The notes beneath the pieces are model-generated. The model was not told the origin of the DNA. It saw only the letters and a program-made list of their open reading frames with translations, and did not search any database. Position numbers and translations under genes: made by a program. Below, piece after piece: positions 44,588 through 53,235 of a stretch of DNA of 64,000 nucleotides. Each line of letters begins with the position of its first letter. Position 1 is the first letter of the stretch. The DNA comes from Mucilaginibacter tundrae (lineage in GTDB: Bacteria > Bacteroidota > Bacteroidia > Sphingobacteriales > Sphingobacteriaceae), in contig NZ_JACCBZ010000001.1 in assembly GCF_013408825.1 (NCBI RefSeq), positions 62,001-126,000 on the forward strand, written 5' to 3'.

Positions 44588-44734
44588 AAAAAGATAGGTC
44601 AGTAAATAAAACACCCGTTCCCAGAATTTATTGGTGGTAAACGTGCGGTGAGAGGCGTGGCGATGCTGGAAGAATGTTTGAAAGAACAGTGACAGGAACC
44701 AGTGGGCAATAAAATACAAAAAGATGATCAGCAT
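44588..44734 (-). pseudogene. truncated fatty-acid desaturase (N-terminal 49 residues)
   Basis: Minus-strand ATG 44734 gives MLIIFLYFIAHWFLSLFFQ, then FFQHRHASHRTFTTNKFWER and VFYLLTYLF. This matches the start of Bacteroidota acyl-CoA desaturases, including the first histidine box HRxxxH. At about 44588 similarity ends abruptly, 35 bp from where the integrase breaks off. It is a different subfamily from the intact desaturase at 53236. Confidence 0.65.
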
Positions 44735-45070
44735 AAAATTGATTTAATAGCAATGGGAATTTCCATAACCAAAGCATAGTCCGGCATGGGTAGATGATTT
44801 AGTAAACAGAGAGGATTGTTTCACTGTGGCCTGGACTTCACAAGGATAGGCAGCGCGTTAATGATTTAGGTGCGCTGACCGGCCAAAAAACAGCAGGTTC
44901 TTAATAGTATCTTGAAAGATTATAATAATAACGTTCTATAAACGGTTTTGTTTGATTACGCTAAATTAGCCAACCCCATGGGCTATAAGAATAAGTTTTT
45001 GTCCCGGAGTGAAACATATATCGATTTAAAAGCTTATTATACAAAGGCTTAAATAACCTTCAAATAAGTT
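44735..45070. other. gene-poor region with possible coding debris
   Basis: No intact gene. On the plus strand 44954-45052 reads DYAKLANPMGYKNKFLSRSE then TYIDLKAYYTKA and a stop, protein-like in composition but lacking a start and family match. This is compatible with decay of former cargo. Confidence 0.4.
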
Positions 45071-45355
45071 ATGGAAGCTGAGAAATATAAATTGTGCCTG
45101 TATATCGCCGGGAAAACCCAAAAGTCCAACAATGCAATCGAAAATTTGAAAAAATATTGCGAGGAAGAACTGAAAGATAAATATACCGTGGAGATCATTG
45201 ACCTGCTCGAACATCCTCACCTAGCCGAAGGAGAACAAATCATCGCCGTACCAACCCTGGTTAAAAACCTTCCTGCGCCGGTCCGTGTGCTGGTTGGCGA
45301 TCTATCTGACAAAATCAAAGTCCTTGTTGGGCTTAACCTCGTGGCGGATAAATAG
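45071..45355 (+). CDS. KaiB family circadian/stress protein, standalone
   Basis: A 94-residue KaiB-fold protein: YKLCLYIAGKTQKSNNAIEN, VEIIDLLEHPHLAEGEQIIAVPTLVKNLPAPVRVLVGDLSDKIKVLVGL in KaiB order. The PTL...LP.P.R...GDLS signature is complete. In cyanobacteria KaiB binds KaiC and the SasA kinase. Here there is no kaiC or kaiA in the window, as in other non-cyanobacterial KaiB proteins linked to stress resistance. It sits in the island with a lone receiver and two sensor kinases. Convergent with the next gene, 7 bp apart. Confidence 0.88.
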   Translation: MEAEKYKLCLYIAGKTQKSNNAIENLKKYCEEELKDKYTVEIIDLLEHPHLAEGEQIIAVPTLVKNLPAPVRVLVGDLSDKIKVLVGLNLVADK

Positions 45356-45362
45356 CCTATGA

Positions 45363-45656
45363 TTAACTTGCTTGTAATTCCAGGAAACCTATCAGTTGGT
45401 CCTCCAGCAAACCGGTATTATAATCTGAATCAGCCGCGTGGTTAGTAACAGTAAGTTCGTTATCACTTACAGTAATGGTTAGGGCCGGTCCTTCGATCAC
45501 TTCGGGGAAAAGCACATTGATTACATCATATACGTGTGCGTATTCAATTGCCAGGTTGGAACCCAGTTTTTCGTTTATATAATCCGCGAATTCTGTCTTT
45601 AACAGGTCAAACAGCTTTTCTGCGCTGAGTGGTTTAACATTATTGATAGTTGCCAT
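45363..45656 (-). CDS. small hypothetical protein
   Basis: A 97-residue protein from ATG 45656 (MATINNVKPLSAEKLFDLLK; an upstream ATG at 45668 adds four residues). Acidic, with no membrane segment; predicted alpha/beta (ALTITVSDNELTVTNHAADSD). No family recognised. Convergent with the KaiB-like gene. Confidence 0.65.
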   Translation of the reverse strand: MATINNVKPLSAEKLFDLLKTEFADYINEKLGSNLAIEYAHVYDVINVLFPEVIEGPALTITVSDNELTVTNHAADSDYNTGLLEDQLIGFLELQAS

Positions 45657-45768
45657 AGGCATACACAAGCGTTGGCAAGCGATTAAGTTTCATACGTAAT
45701 AAAATATAGTTGGCTAGCAGGAAATATACTAGTTTTACTTTCATTCAATTTTTTACGGTCATTAATTA

Positions 45769-46299
45769 TTATTTAGCCGTAATATACTTTGCGGTAATCA
45801 ACAAAAGTAAGGTACGGTCTGCTTTGGCCTCGTCATAATTTTCTTTGACCAACTGTTTGATCTGTTTGTTTTTAAGCTTCACAGCAGCCATCTGTAGAAC
45901 CTGGAAAGACGATGCTTCCATACTTTCGATATTTTGCATATAAAATGCTATCGAAAGATCACGAAGTTCAGGTTCTGCGCTATGCAGCGTGATATCAGCA
46001 AATGCATCATCGACCAGTCCCGCTAATCCACTGAAGTTGCCTTCTGAACGCTCTGCGTCAAGAATATTGTAAATGATTTCCATTCTCGCCATCTGCTTTT
46101 CCACATCATCCATCGTTTCCAATATCGCATTCCGAAGGTCTGAAAAATGAGTTTCATTAGCTATTTTGGGTAAATGACTAACCAGGTGAGCCTTCGCTGC
46201 GTAAATTTTATCTAAATGCCTAACGAAAAATGTTTTTAACTTTTTGGGGCCGAAACTGATTTTCTTAACTTCTTTCGGGTTCTTGGGATTTTCTTCCAT
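45769..46299 (-). CDS. DUF892 (YciE/YciF-type) ferritin-like protein
   Basis: A 176-residue, all-helical protein. The DUF892 features are LKTFFVRHLDKIYAAKAHLVSHLPKIANETHFSDLRNAILETMDDVEKQMARMEIIYNIL (about 17-76) and a C-terminal ELRDLSIAFYMQNIESMEASSFQVL. YciE/YciF proteins have a ferritin-like four-helix fold and are induced by stress. It keeps some E and H positions (E51, H56 and H34-type residues), but metal binding is not certain from sequence. Confidence 0.78.
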   Translation of the reverse strand: MEENPKNPKEVKKISFGPKKLKTFFVRHLDKIYAAKAHLVSHLPKIANETHFSDLRNAILETMDDVEKQMARMEIIYNILDAERSEGNFSGLAGLVDDAFADITLHSAEPELRDLSIAFYMQNIESMEASSFQVLQMAAVKLKNKQIKQLVKENYDEAKADRTLLLLITAKYITAK

Positions 46300-46376
46300 T
46301 GGATCAACATAAATTTCTAATATATGAAAGTAGCAGGTTTTTTAGATAACATGAAAAATAACCTGATAAGTGTGAA

Positions 46377-46739
46377 CTAGACCAGAAACTTTTGGACTTG
46401 CATCAATAACTGATAGATGTCAAAAGGTTTGCTGATATAATGATCCGCTCCGCATTGATTGGCAAGTACTTCCAGATCGGTTTCAGCAGATACCAATATG
46501 ACCGGCATTTTTTCCTCTTTATATCTTTCTTTTATTTCCGCGCATATTTCATCACCTCTTTTAGCTGATCCTTCAATACGTACATCCAATAAAATCAAAT
46601 CAGGATGGATCACTTGAATGTGTTCAGCGGCTTCACCGGTATTGGATAATATCACATCATATCCTTTTTCCTGAAAAACGATATGCAGGATTTCCAAAAT
46701 ATCCTCATCATCGTCAATTACGAGTATTCTTTTAGACAT
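46377..46739 (-). CDS. single-domain response regulator receiver
   Basis: A 120-residue CheY-like receiver from ATG 46739 (MSKRILVIDDDEDI). Acidic pocket D9/D10/D11, phospho-acceptor D52 in LILLDVRI, switch S84 (ILVSAE) and K104 in YISKPFD are intact. No output domain is present, so it works by protein-protein interaction. The two kinases in the same island are obvious candidate partners. Confidence 0.9.
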   Translation of the reverse strand: MSKRILVIDDDEDILEILHIVFQEKGYDVILSNTGEAAEHIQVIHPDLILLDVRIEGSAKRGDEICAEIKERYKEEKMPVILVSAETDLEVLANQCGADHYISKPFDIYQLLMQVQKFLV

Positions 46740-46931
46740 AACGTTTTTCCATGTGCATAGCAAAGCCTGTTCCGCTAATTGCCATTTAGGTAAATAAATT
46801 AATTTTACGGTAAATATCCGTTAAAATGGTCCGAGCAGTAAGAACTTTAATAGTTAATTGAGAAAATTTGTCAAATAAAAATTGCCGATGTGCCTCTTTA
46901 AGTAAACACCCGTTTTTGAACTTCTACATGC

Positions 46932-46974
46932 AATTATAAAAGACACCCTGATTTTCGGGATGTCTTTTATAATT
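46932..46974 (-). terminator. terminator after the YtxH-like gene
   Basis: AATTATAAAAGACA and TGTCTTTTATAATT are exact complements, extended inward by CCC/GGG with one bulged base. A U-rich tail follows on the minus strand. Confidence 0.8.
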
Positions 46975-46981
46975 TGAAAGG

Positions 46982-47221
46982 CTATTTAGTGGCTTCGTCG
47001 GCTACAACCTCACTTACTTTCTTAGAAAAGTTGGCTTTTTTTTGAATAACGTTGGCTGCGGTATTTTTAGCGATTTCTTTGATTTTCTTTTTGAGGGTTT
47101 TCCGGGTTTGGTTGCTGCTGTCGGACAGAAAAAGGTAGGCTAAAGCACCGGCTGCAACGCTGGCGATTGCGATTCCGGCAATTAGTACGGTGTGGTCACT
47201 TTTTTTAAATGGATTTTTCAT
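46982..47221 (-). CDS. YtxH-like small membrane protein
   Basis: A 79-residue protein with one helix (about 11-33, TVLIAGIAIASVAAGALAYLFL) and a basic amphipathic tail (RKTLKKKIKEIAKNTAANVI...). The Gly/Ala-rich helix followed by SDSSNQTRKTLKKK resembles YtxH, a general-stress family. Function unknown. Divergent from the cold-shock gene. Confidence 0.7.
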   Translation of the reverse strand: MKNPFKKSDHTVLIAGIAIASVAAGALAYLFLSDSSNQTRKTLKKKIKEIAKNTAANVIQKKANFSKKVSEVVADEATK

Positions 47222-47419
47222 AGTTCAAATAATATAAAAGTTGTTTCGCAATATCGTTCCGTTAAATCAGAACTTCGGCAGTTAAAACGCTAATGCAATA
47301 TTTTTGTTTTTTTGCATTTTTCAAATTAGCTGCAATTGACCCTTCGTTAAATATTTTCACCAAAAAGAAAATATGTCACTATTTATACCTACATTGTCGA
47401 CTTATTAATAATCAATATA

Positions 47420-47611
47420 ATGCAACAAGGAACAGTAAAATTTTTTAATGAAACAAAAGGGTTCGGATTTATCACACCAAACAATGGTGGAAGCGAGATT
47501 TTTGTTCATTCTACAGGCTTAATTGACAACATTCGTGAGAACAGCGTTGTTAGCTTTGATGTAGAAGAAGGCCGCAAAGGCCCTAACGCAGTAAATGTAA
47601 AAGTAGCTTAA
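47420..47611 (+). CDS. cold-shock domain protein (CspA family)
   Basis: A 63-residue cold-shock protein with RNP1 KGFGFI, RNP2 EIFVHST and the GTVKFFNETK start. It binds single-stranded RNA/DNA to relieve structure. The 5' leader to 47330 is AT-rich, and a strong terminator follows. Part of the island. Confidence 0.95.
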   Translation: MQQGTVKFFNETKGFGFITPNNGGSEIFVHSTGLIDNIRENSVVSFDVEEGRKGPNAVNVKVA

Positions 47612-47637
47612 TACACTATATATTTAAAATTATTGTG

Positions 47638-47671
47638 AAAAACACCTTCCTGAATGGAAGGTGTTTTTTTT
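47638..47671 (+). terminator. terminator after the cold-shock gene
   Basis: AAAAACACCTTCC and GGAAGGTGTTTTT form a 13-bp stem with loop TGAAT and a T-run. Confidence 0.92.
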
Positions 47672-47731
47672 TAATTCAAATTCCGATCTGCACTTTTATA
47701 TTCACCCTCGCAAAGAGGACTAATCATCAAA

Positions 47732-49279
47732 ATGGAAAAAGAAATTAAGAACGAAGATCTTAAGATAGAATTAAGAACGCTTACCAAAGACGATTATTTA
47801 GGCTTAAAAGCTTCGATGATTGAAGCATACGCCGAATGGGAAGGCGCTTCCTATTGGGGAGAACCACATATAACCGAATTGGTTAAAATATTTCCTGAGG
47901 GCCAGATCTGCATATTAGTCAACGGATCAATTGCCGGCTGTGCACTCTCGCTGATCGTGGATTACGACAAATTTGGCGATAACCATACCTATGCACAAAT
48001 AACTGGCAACTATACATTTTCAACCCATGATAAAGATGGCGATGTATTATATGGCATTGACTTTTTTGTTCATCCCGACCACCGGGGTATGCGTATTGGG
48101 AGAAGGTTATATGATGCACGTAAAGAAATATGCGAGAGGCATAACCTTAGGGCAATAATCGCCGGAGGGCGTATCCCAAAATATAAAGACTACGCTGATA
48201 AACTGACACCAAAAGCCTATTTGGAGAAAGTAAAAGGTAAAGAGATCCATGATCCGACTTTATCTTTTCAGTTGGCCAACGATTTCCACGTACGGAAAAT
48301 CTTAAAAGGCTATCTACCCGGAGATACGCAATCGCTTGAATACGCATCATTATTGGAGTGGAATAATATTTACTACAACGAGGAAGCTGCACATATCAAC
48401 TCCAAAAAATCTATCATCCGATTAGGATTAGTGCAATGGCAAATGCGCCCATTTGAGAATATGGAATCGCTGTGCGAGCAGATCGAATTTTTTGTAGATG
48501 TGATAAGCGATTATCAAAGTGATTTTGTATTGTTCCCGGAATTGTTCAATGCGCCGTTAATGACGGCTTATAATCATTTAAGCGGGGCAGATGCGATGCG
48601 AGAGATAGCAAACTTCACTATTCCTTTGCGCGACAAATTTATGGAGTACGCCATCAGTTATAACATTAATATCATAACAGGTAGTATGCCTTATCTGGAA
48701 AACGGAGTGCTGCAAAATGTAGGATATCTTTGCCGCAGGGACGGTTCTTATGAAATGTACCGTAAAATTCACCTAACACCGGCGGAACAAAGTGCCTGGG
48801 GAATGGTCGGTGGGGATCAAATTACTACCTATGACACGGATTGCGGTAAGATTGGGATATTGATCTGTTATGACGTAGAATTTCCGGAACTGCCTCGATT
48901 GTTGGCAGAACAGGGTATGCAAATTCTTTTTGTTCCTTTTATGACCGACACTCAAAATGGCTATACACGGGTTAGAAGCTGCGCACAGGCCAGGGCTATC
49001 GAAAACGAATGTTATGTTGCTATAGCGGGCAGTGTGGGGAATTTACCTAAAGTTCATAACATGGATATACAATATGCGCAGTCAGCCGTTTTTACGCCTT
49101 CGGATTTTTCTTTCCCAAGTAATGGTATCAAAGCGGAAGCCACACCTAATACCGAAACAACCTTGATAGCCGATGTGGACGTAGATTTGTTAAAAGAACT
49201 TCATAATTTCGGCGCAGTCAGGAACCTGAAAGACAGAAGATTAGATATTTATAAAATAATTAATAAGAGCAAGAAATAA
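47732..49279 (+). CDS. bifunctional GNAT acetyltransferase / carbon-nitrogen hydrolase
   Basis: A 515-residue fusion. The N-terminal GNAT domain (about 14-190) has the acetyl-CoA loop DHRGMRIGRRLYDARKEIC. The C-terminal nitrilase-superfamily amidase (about 230-510) has catalytic triad E270 (FPELFN), K345 (RKIHLTP) and C379 (ICYDVEFPEL). Such fusions recur in Bacteroidota but their substrates are not established. An amide hydrolysis coupled to acyl transfer is plausible. Monocistronic between the cold-shock gene and the PAS kinase. Confidence 0.9.
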   Translation: MEKEIKNEDLKIELRTLTKDDYLGLKASMIEAYAEWEGASYWGEPHITELVKIFPEGQICILVNGSIAGCALSLIVDYDKFGDNHTYAQITGNYTFSTHDKDGDVLYGIDFFVHPDHRGMRIGRRLYDARKEICERHNLRAIIAGGRIPKYKDYADKLTPKAYLEKVKGKEIHDPTLSFQLANDFHVRKILKGYLPGDTQSLEYASLLEWNNIYYNEEAAHINSKKSIIRLGLVQWQMRPFENMESLCEQIEFFVDVISDYQSDFVLFPELFNAPLMTAYNHLSGADAMREIANFTIPLRDKFMEYAISYNINIITGSMPYLENGVLQNVGYLCRRDGSYEMYRKIHLTPAEQSAWGMVGGDQITTYDTDCGKIGILICYDVEFPELPRLLAEQGMQILFVPFMTDTQNGYTRVRSCAQARAIENECYVAIAGSVGNLPKVHNMDIQYAQSAVFTPSDFSFPSNGIKAEATPNTETTLIADVDVDLLKELHNFGAVRNLKDRRLDIYKIINKSKK

Positions 49280-49364
49280 TTTTAAGGCTCGTCTATATGT
49301 TTAACTACATAGTAATATGTTAATGATCTATTATGGATAAAATTCATGTATTATTTAAATAAAG

Positions 49365-49372
49365 TATTTTTG
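49365..49372 (+). promoter_or_regulatory. candidate -7 element for the PAS kinase
   Basis: TATTTTTG is an exact TAnnTTTG match. The start near 49379 leaves about 20 nt of leader. No clear -33 is seen. Confidence 0.45.
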
Positions 49373-49399
49373 CAATACAATTGCATTTAAGGATTGATA

Positions 49400-50512
49400 A
49401 TGAATAAAGACAGTGGCGTGAACGAGTTTCCTGAAGAGAACTATAATTCAGATCTCCCCGAGCCGTTTCAGGCTATAGATATAGCCAAGGTCGCCCTTGA
49501 TTCTGCGAATGTCGGTATCTGGATCATGGACCCTGCATCTGGAAAATTCCTTCCCTCGGAACGTACCAGGGAACTTTTCGGCTTTTTGCCTGGCGAAGAA
49601 ATGTCTTTTGAGGATGCGATGTTAAAAGTCGTGGATAAACACAGGAAAAGTGTAACGGAAGCGATTGAAAATGCTTTTAAGAAACACAGTTCCCTTTATA
49701 TTGAGTACCCCATAATTGGTCTTGACGAACATAAACAAAGATGGTTGAGCGCAACCGGGGGCTTCAGTAGCACAGCCGCAAATAGCAGCTATTTCTCGGG
49801 GATCATTATGGACATTACGGAGCAGAAGCAAAGTGATCTCAGACGGAGCAAATTCATTGGCATGGTTAGTCATGAGCTGAAAACGCCGCTTACCGCTTTG
49901 AAGGCTTATGTGCAGATGCTGAATAACTGGGCCAAGAAACAGAAAGATAATTTCACCATAGGGGCATTGTCAAAAGTGGATAAGCAGGTTAAAAAGATGC
50001 TTAATATGATCAATAGCCTGCTGAATCTGTCCGGTGCCGAGGCCGGTAAGATACACCTGAAAAAAGAAGAATTCAGGCTTGATGTATTGATCAATGAAGT
50101 AGTTGAAGAAACCTTATTTATCACATCTGCTCATCATATTGTAATCAATCCCTGCGCGATAGTAAATGTTAATGCTGATCGGGAAAAAATAGAACAGGTT
50201 TTAGTCAATCTGCTGAGCAATGCTGCAAAATATTCGGAGAAAACCGCGCAGATTGAAATAGCTTGCGTGTTGCAACATAACCATATTGAAGTAAGTGTCA
50301 GAGATCAGGGATTAGGTATAGCGCAAGCGGATATCCAAAAACTTTTTTTGCCGCATTATAGGGTGGAAAGCAAGGAAACAGAAAAAATTGCCGGTTTCGG
50401 TATAGGGCTATATTTGTGCGCCGAGATCATCAACAGGCATCATGGTAAGATATGGGCAGAAAGCGAACTCGGAAAAGGCAGCACTTTTAAATTTACACTT
50501 CCTTTAAATTGA
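49400..50512 (+). CDS. PAS-domain sensor histidine kinase
   Basis: A 370-residue soluble kinase from ATG 49400. A PAS domain (about 25-145, with DSANVGIWIMDPASGKFLPSERTRELFGF) is followed by DHp with H158 in GMVSHELKTPLTALK. The HATPase has N-box QVLVNLLSNAAKYS, G1 VRDQGLGI and G2 GFGIGLYLCAEI. No transmembrane segment. No adjacent full regulator; the island's lone receiver is a candidate partner. Confidence 0.93.
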   Translation: MNKDSGVNEFPEENYNSDLPEPFQAIDIAKVALDSANVGIWIMDPASGKFLPSERTRELFGFLPGEEMSFEDAMLKVVDKHRKSVTEAIENAFKKHSSLYIEYPIIGLDEHKQRWLSATGGFSSTAANSSYFSGIIMDITEQKQSDLRRSKFIGMVSHELKTPLTALKAYVQMLNNWAKKQKDNFTIGALSKVDKQVKKMLNMINSLLNLSGAEAGKIHLKKEEFRLDVLINEVVEETLFITSAHHIVINPCAIVNVNADREKIEQVLVNLLSNAAKYSEKTAQIEIACVLQHNHIEVSVRDQGLGIAQADIQKLFLPHYRVESKETEKIAGFGIGLYLCAEIINRHHGKIWAESELGKGSTFKFTLPLN

Positions 50513-50711
50513 GTTTTTGGGAAGCATGTTGATGCTCTGTGTGTAGTAAGCACTTTTTAAAACATCCATAAATTAATAGCACCACCTAAAAGTATTTGAG
50601 ATATCCTGAACAATTGGCTTTTTGAAAAATGGTTTGATAACTAATTTTCATTTGGTTGCTGAGAAGGAATTGGACCAAGACTTGTAAGCGTTTCCTAAAT
50701 ATTAAAAAGCG

Positions 50712-50993
50712 ATGGAAACTAACTTTCAAATTTCACTTCACATGAAAACGCCGGCCGGATTTGAAACGTACGGCAACTTTGATCTTGGGTCTGACCGCGA
50801 ACAGGCAATGTCGATAGTAAAGCAGTTTAAAGGCACGGATGATCTATCGGAAAATTCTATTTTATACATGGATTTTACTGAAGTACAGGCAGGTGTTCCC
50901 CTTCCTGTAAAAATATTGCATTGCACGCTGGATGATCTTACTTATAACATCCGTATCATTACAAGGGACATATTCAAAAACTTCAGTCTCTGA
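50712..50993 (+). CDS. small hypothetical protein
   Basis: A 93-residue protein (METNFQISLHMKTPAGFETY, DLGSDREQAMSIVKQFKG). It is alpha/beta in feel and has no signal peptide or membrane helix. No family recognised. Between the PAS kinase and hsp20 on the same strand. Confidence 0.65.
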   Translation: METNFQISLHMKTPAGFETYGNFDLGSDREQAMSIVKQFKGTDDLSENSILYMDFTEVQAGVPLPVKILHCTLDDLTYNIRIITRDIFKNFSL

Positions 50994-51120
50994 AAAAATG
51001 ACATCAGGGCTGAAATATTTTCAGTCCAAACTGAAATTTTTACGGTTTTGACGTATTGGTATTCAACTTGTAATAACATGTTTAGTTACATATTAATTTA
51101 TAACATAAAAAAAGTAAGCC

Positions 51121-51561
51121 ATGACACTGGTTAAATTTAACAACAACAAAGGAGCGAACGCATTATTGCCAGGCTTTAATGACGTTTTTGAATCAATCTT
51201 TAATGACACATTTTTTAATGACCGCATGGTAACCCGCGTACCTGCCGTTAACATCAGCGAAACTGCAGATCATTTCCACGTAGATCTTGCTGCGCCTGGT
51301 TTGAAAAAACAGGACTTTAAGATCAGTTTGGACAGGAATGTGTTAAATATCACTGTTGAAAACCAAACTGAAAATAGTGAAGAAAACAAACGTTACGCTA
51401 AACGTGAGTTCAGCTATTCCTCATTTGTCCGTTCGTTTACTTTACCTGAACAGGCCGACCATAACCGCATCGAAGCGGCTTATGAAGATGGTATCCTGAA
51501 AGTGGATATTGCAAAAAAAGAAGAAGCGAAGATGGCGAGCCGCCAGATAGAGTTGAAATAA
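51121..51561 (+). CDS. small heat-shock protein (Hsp20 family)
   Basis: A 146-residue alpha-crystallin-domain chaperone. The domain (about 40-140) has VPAVNISETADHFHVDLAAPGLKKQDFKISL, an RSFTLPEQADHNRIEAAYEDGILKVDIAKKE core and the A-x-x-x-n-G-v-L motif. An N-terminal arm (MTLVKFNNNKGANALLPGF) and a C-terminal IELK tail complete it. It holds unfolding proteins under stress. A perfect terminator follows. Confidence 0.94.
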   Translation: MTLVKFNNNKGANALLPGFNDVFESIFNDTFFNDRMVTRVPAVNISETADHFHVDLAAPGLKKQDFKISLDRNVLNITVENQTENSEENKRYAKREFSYSSFVRSFTLPEQADHNRIEAAYEDGILKVDIAKKEEAKMASRQIELK

Positions 51562-51571
51562 TGTAAATACA

Positions 51572-51604
51572 ATACCAAAGCCGCCTTAAAGGCGGCTTTG
51601 GTAT
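51572..51604. terminator. bidirectional terminator between hsp20 and the kinase-like gene
   Basis: ATACCAAAGCCGCC (51572-51585) and its exact complement (51591-51604) enclose TTAAA, between convergent genes. Confidence 0.9.
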
Positions 51605-51619
51605 TTATATCCTTCCATT

Positions 51620-52909
51620 TTATGGCGTTTTACCATTGTGAATATCCGCAGGTAGTGGATATTTACTAATAATGGAATTAGATTCCAGTGAAATTTTATT
51701 AATAATTTCATCTAATTCATGTGCAGATAAAAGAATACAGTCGATAGTTTTCTCAAAATCATTGTCACGGGAAGTTTTCAAAAGCTCGATCAAACCCATA
51801 ATTCGGGCCAAAGGAGCCCTAACCGCGTGGGATTGCATCCACGATATTTCGCGGAATGTTTTATTTTGATCCTCCAAGTTTTGAAGATATAATTTGCGTA
51901 TCGTGACATCCCTACCAGTAATGCAAGCGCCTTTAATAATTTGATCCTCATAAACAGGGGTAATTGTATAACGAATCCATTGAATTGTCTCGGCGTCAGG
52001 ATGATATCGCCTATCATATTCAACCGTTTCACCCTGGTAGGCTTTTGTAATCGCGGATTGAAAGTCTTCCTGGTTAGCTTGGGCAACGTAATCAAATATT
52101 TCCTGACCTGGCTCGAAATCTACCTCGGTGATGTTTAAAAGCACGTATTGTTTTGCCTTATTATTAAAAGCTTTGATCTTAAATTCTTCATCCAACAGGA
52201 TAAATCCATCTATGGAACTTTCAAAAATAGTCCTTAAGCTGGTTTCCGATTGTTTAATTTTGAGGGTGGTCAATGATAATTCTTTTTCCGTTTCCACCTG
52301 GTTGCTGATGGTATCCTGCAAACTTTTAAAAATGCGGTTAATCAGGGCCACGAGTACGGTGCTTAGAAATATCAGGTTGGAACTGAAGGCTATCCATTTG
52401 CCCGTTGTATACTCCTGATTCGCCGGAAAATGAAATAGGTTTAACCAAATAATTACCGCGTAAGAAGATAGGATAAGCGCATTGGCCAATATCGTCCAAT
52501 ATCCGTAATTCCTGGGAAATACCAGCGCTGTCAGTATGGTAATGGCAAAAAGATAAAATACGCCCGGCCCGTTATACCCCAAAACAGTGATCAGAAAAAC
52601 GGCTAATAAATAAAAAATAACAATGATGAAAAGCTTCCTGAGTCGGAGCGGTATCTGATGGATAAAGGTAACCATACAGAGCAATACCAAACTAATTATA
52701 TCCACTACAGCAATCGAGGTATAGCCGTATTTGACGGACATGAAAACACCGGGAATAACCGCAATAAAACTTATCGGCAAGCAATAAAACAGGAAATTAA
52801 AGAATAAGATATCCTGCCAGTAACTTAACTCCTTTACACTGCCCGTAATGCGCGAAAATGTTTTGCCTTTTACGGTTTGCCTGTACCGTAGCCACCAATT
52901 TTTAATCAT
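51620..52909 (-). CDS. membrane PAS sensor protein with DHp domain but no ATPase domain
   Basis: A 429-residue protein. An N-terminal membrane region of six or seven helices (about 33-200) is followed by a coiled linker and a PAS domain (about 215-340, RTIFESSIDGFILLDEEFKIKAFNNKAKQYVL). A DHp-like helix has histidine H361 in ISWMQSHAVRAPLARIMGLIELLK. The protein ends 68 residues later, with no N-, G1- or G2-box of a HATPase. It may serve as a phosphotransfer or sensing subunit for another kinase. No frameshift is apparent at the end. Confidence 0.85.
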   Translation of the reverse strand: MIKNWWLRYRQTVKGKTFSRITGSVKELSYWQDILFFNFLFYCLPISFIAVIPGVFMSVKYGYTSIAVVDIISLVLLCMVTFIHQIPLRLRKLFIIVIFYLLAVFLITVLGYNGPGVFYLFAITILTALVFPRNYGYWTILANALILSSYAVIIWLNLFHFPANQEYTTGKWIAFSSNLIFLSTVLVALINRIFKSLQDTISNQVETEKELSLTTLKIKQSETSLRTIFESSIDGFILLDEEFKIKAFNNKAKQYVLLNITEVDFEPGQEIFDYVAQANQEDFQSAITKAYQGETVEYDRRYHPDAETIQWIRYTITPVYEDQIIKGACITGRDVTIRKLYLQNLEDQNKTFREISWMQSHAVRAPLARIMGLIELLKTSRDNDFEKTIDCILLSAHELDEIINKISLESNSIISKYPLPADIHNGKTP

Positions 52910-53235
52910 ATATTCAAAATTAGTTTTGCTACAGTTTTAGTGTTATTTACTGTATATCAAACAATAATGCTCATAATTACTTATATAAACGACCAATCAT
53001 CCTTTTTTCTTTTGAAATGACCATCACTGAAATACGGGTAAACCTCCCCGCCCATAGGATTCAGTAAGCATTTCATCTTAAATCTTGCCATTCTACAGGC
53101 CATATTTTTTTATGGAATTTTTGTTGTAATTATTTTTTTTTCAGAATATGGCTTCTTAATATTGCGCCTCGATTTTGAAATACATAAGGATTGACTTTAA
53201 GCTATAGCATAATTATAATTTAATTTTTAAACACC
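52910..53235. other. intergenic region between divergent kinase-like and desaturase genes
   Basis: AT-rich; presumed to hold both divergent promoters. No convincing TTTG/TAnnTTTG pair and no gene is recognised. Confidence 0.35.
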
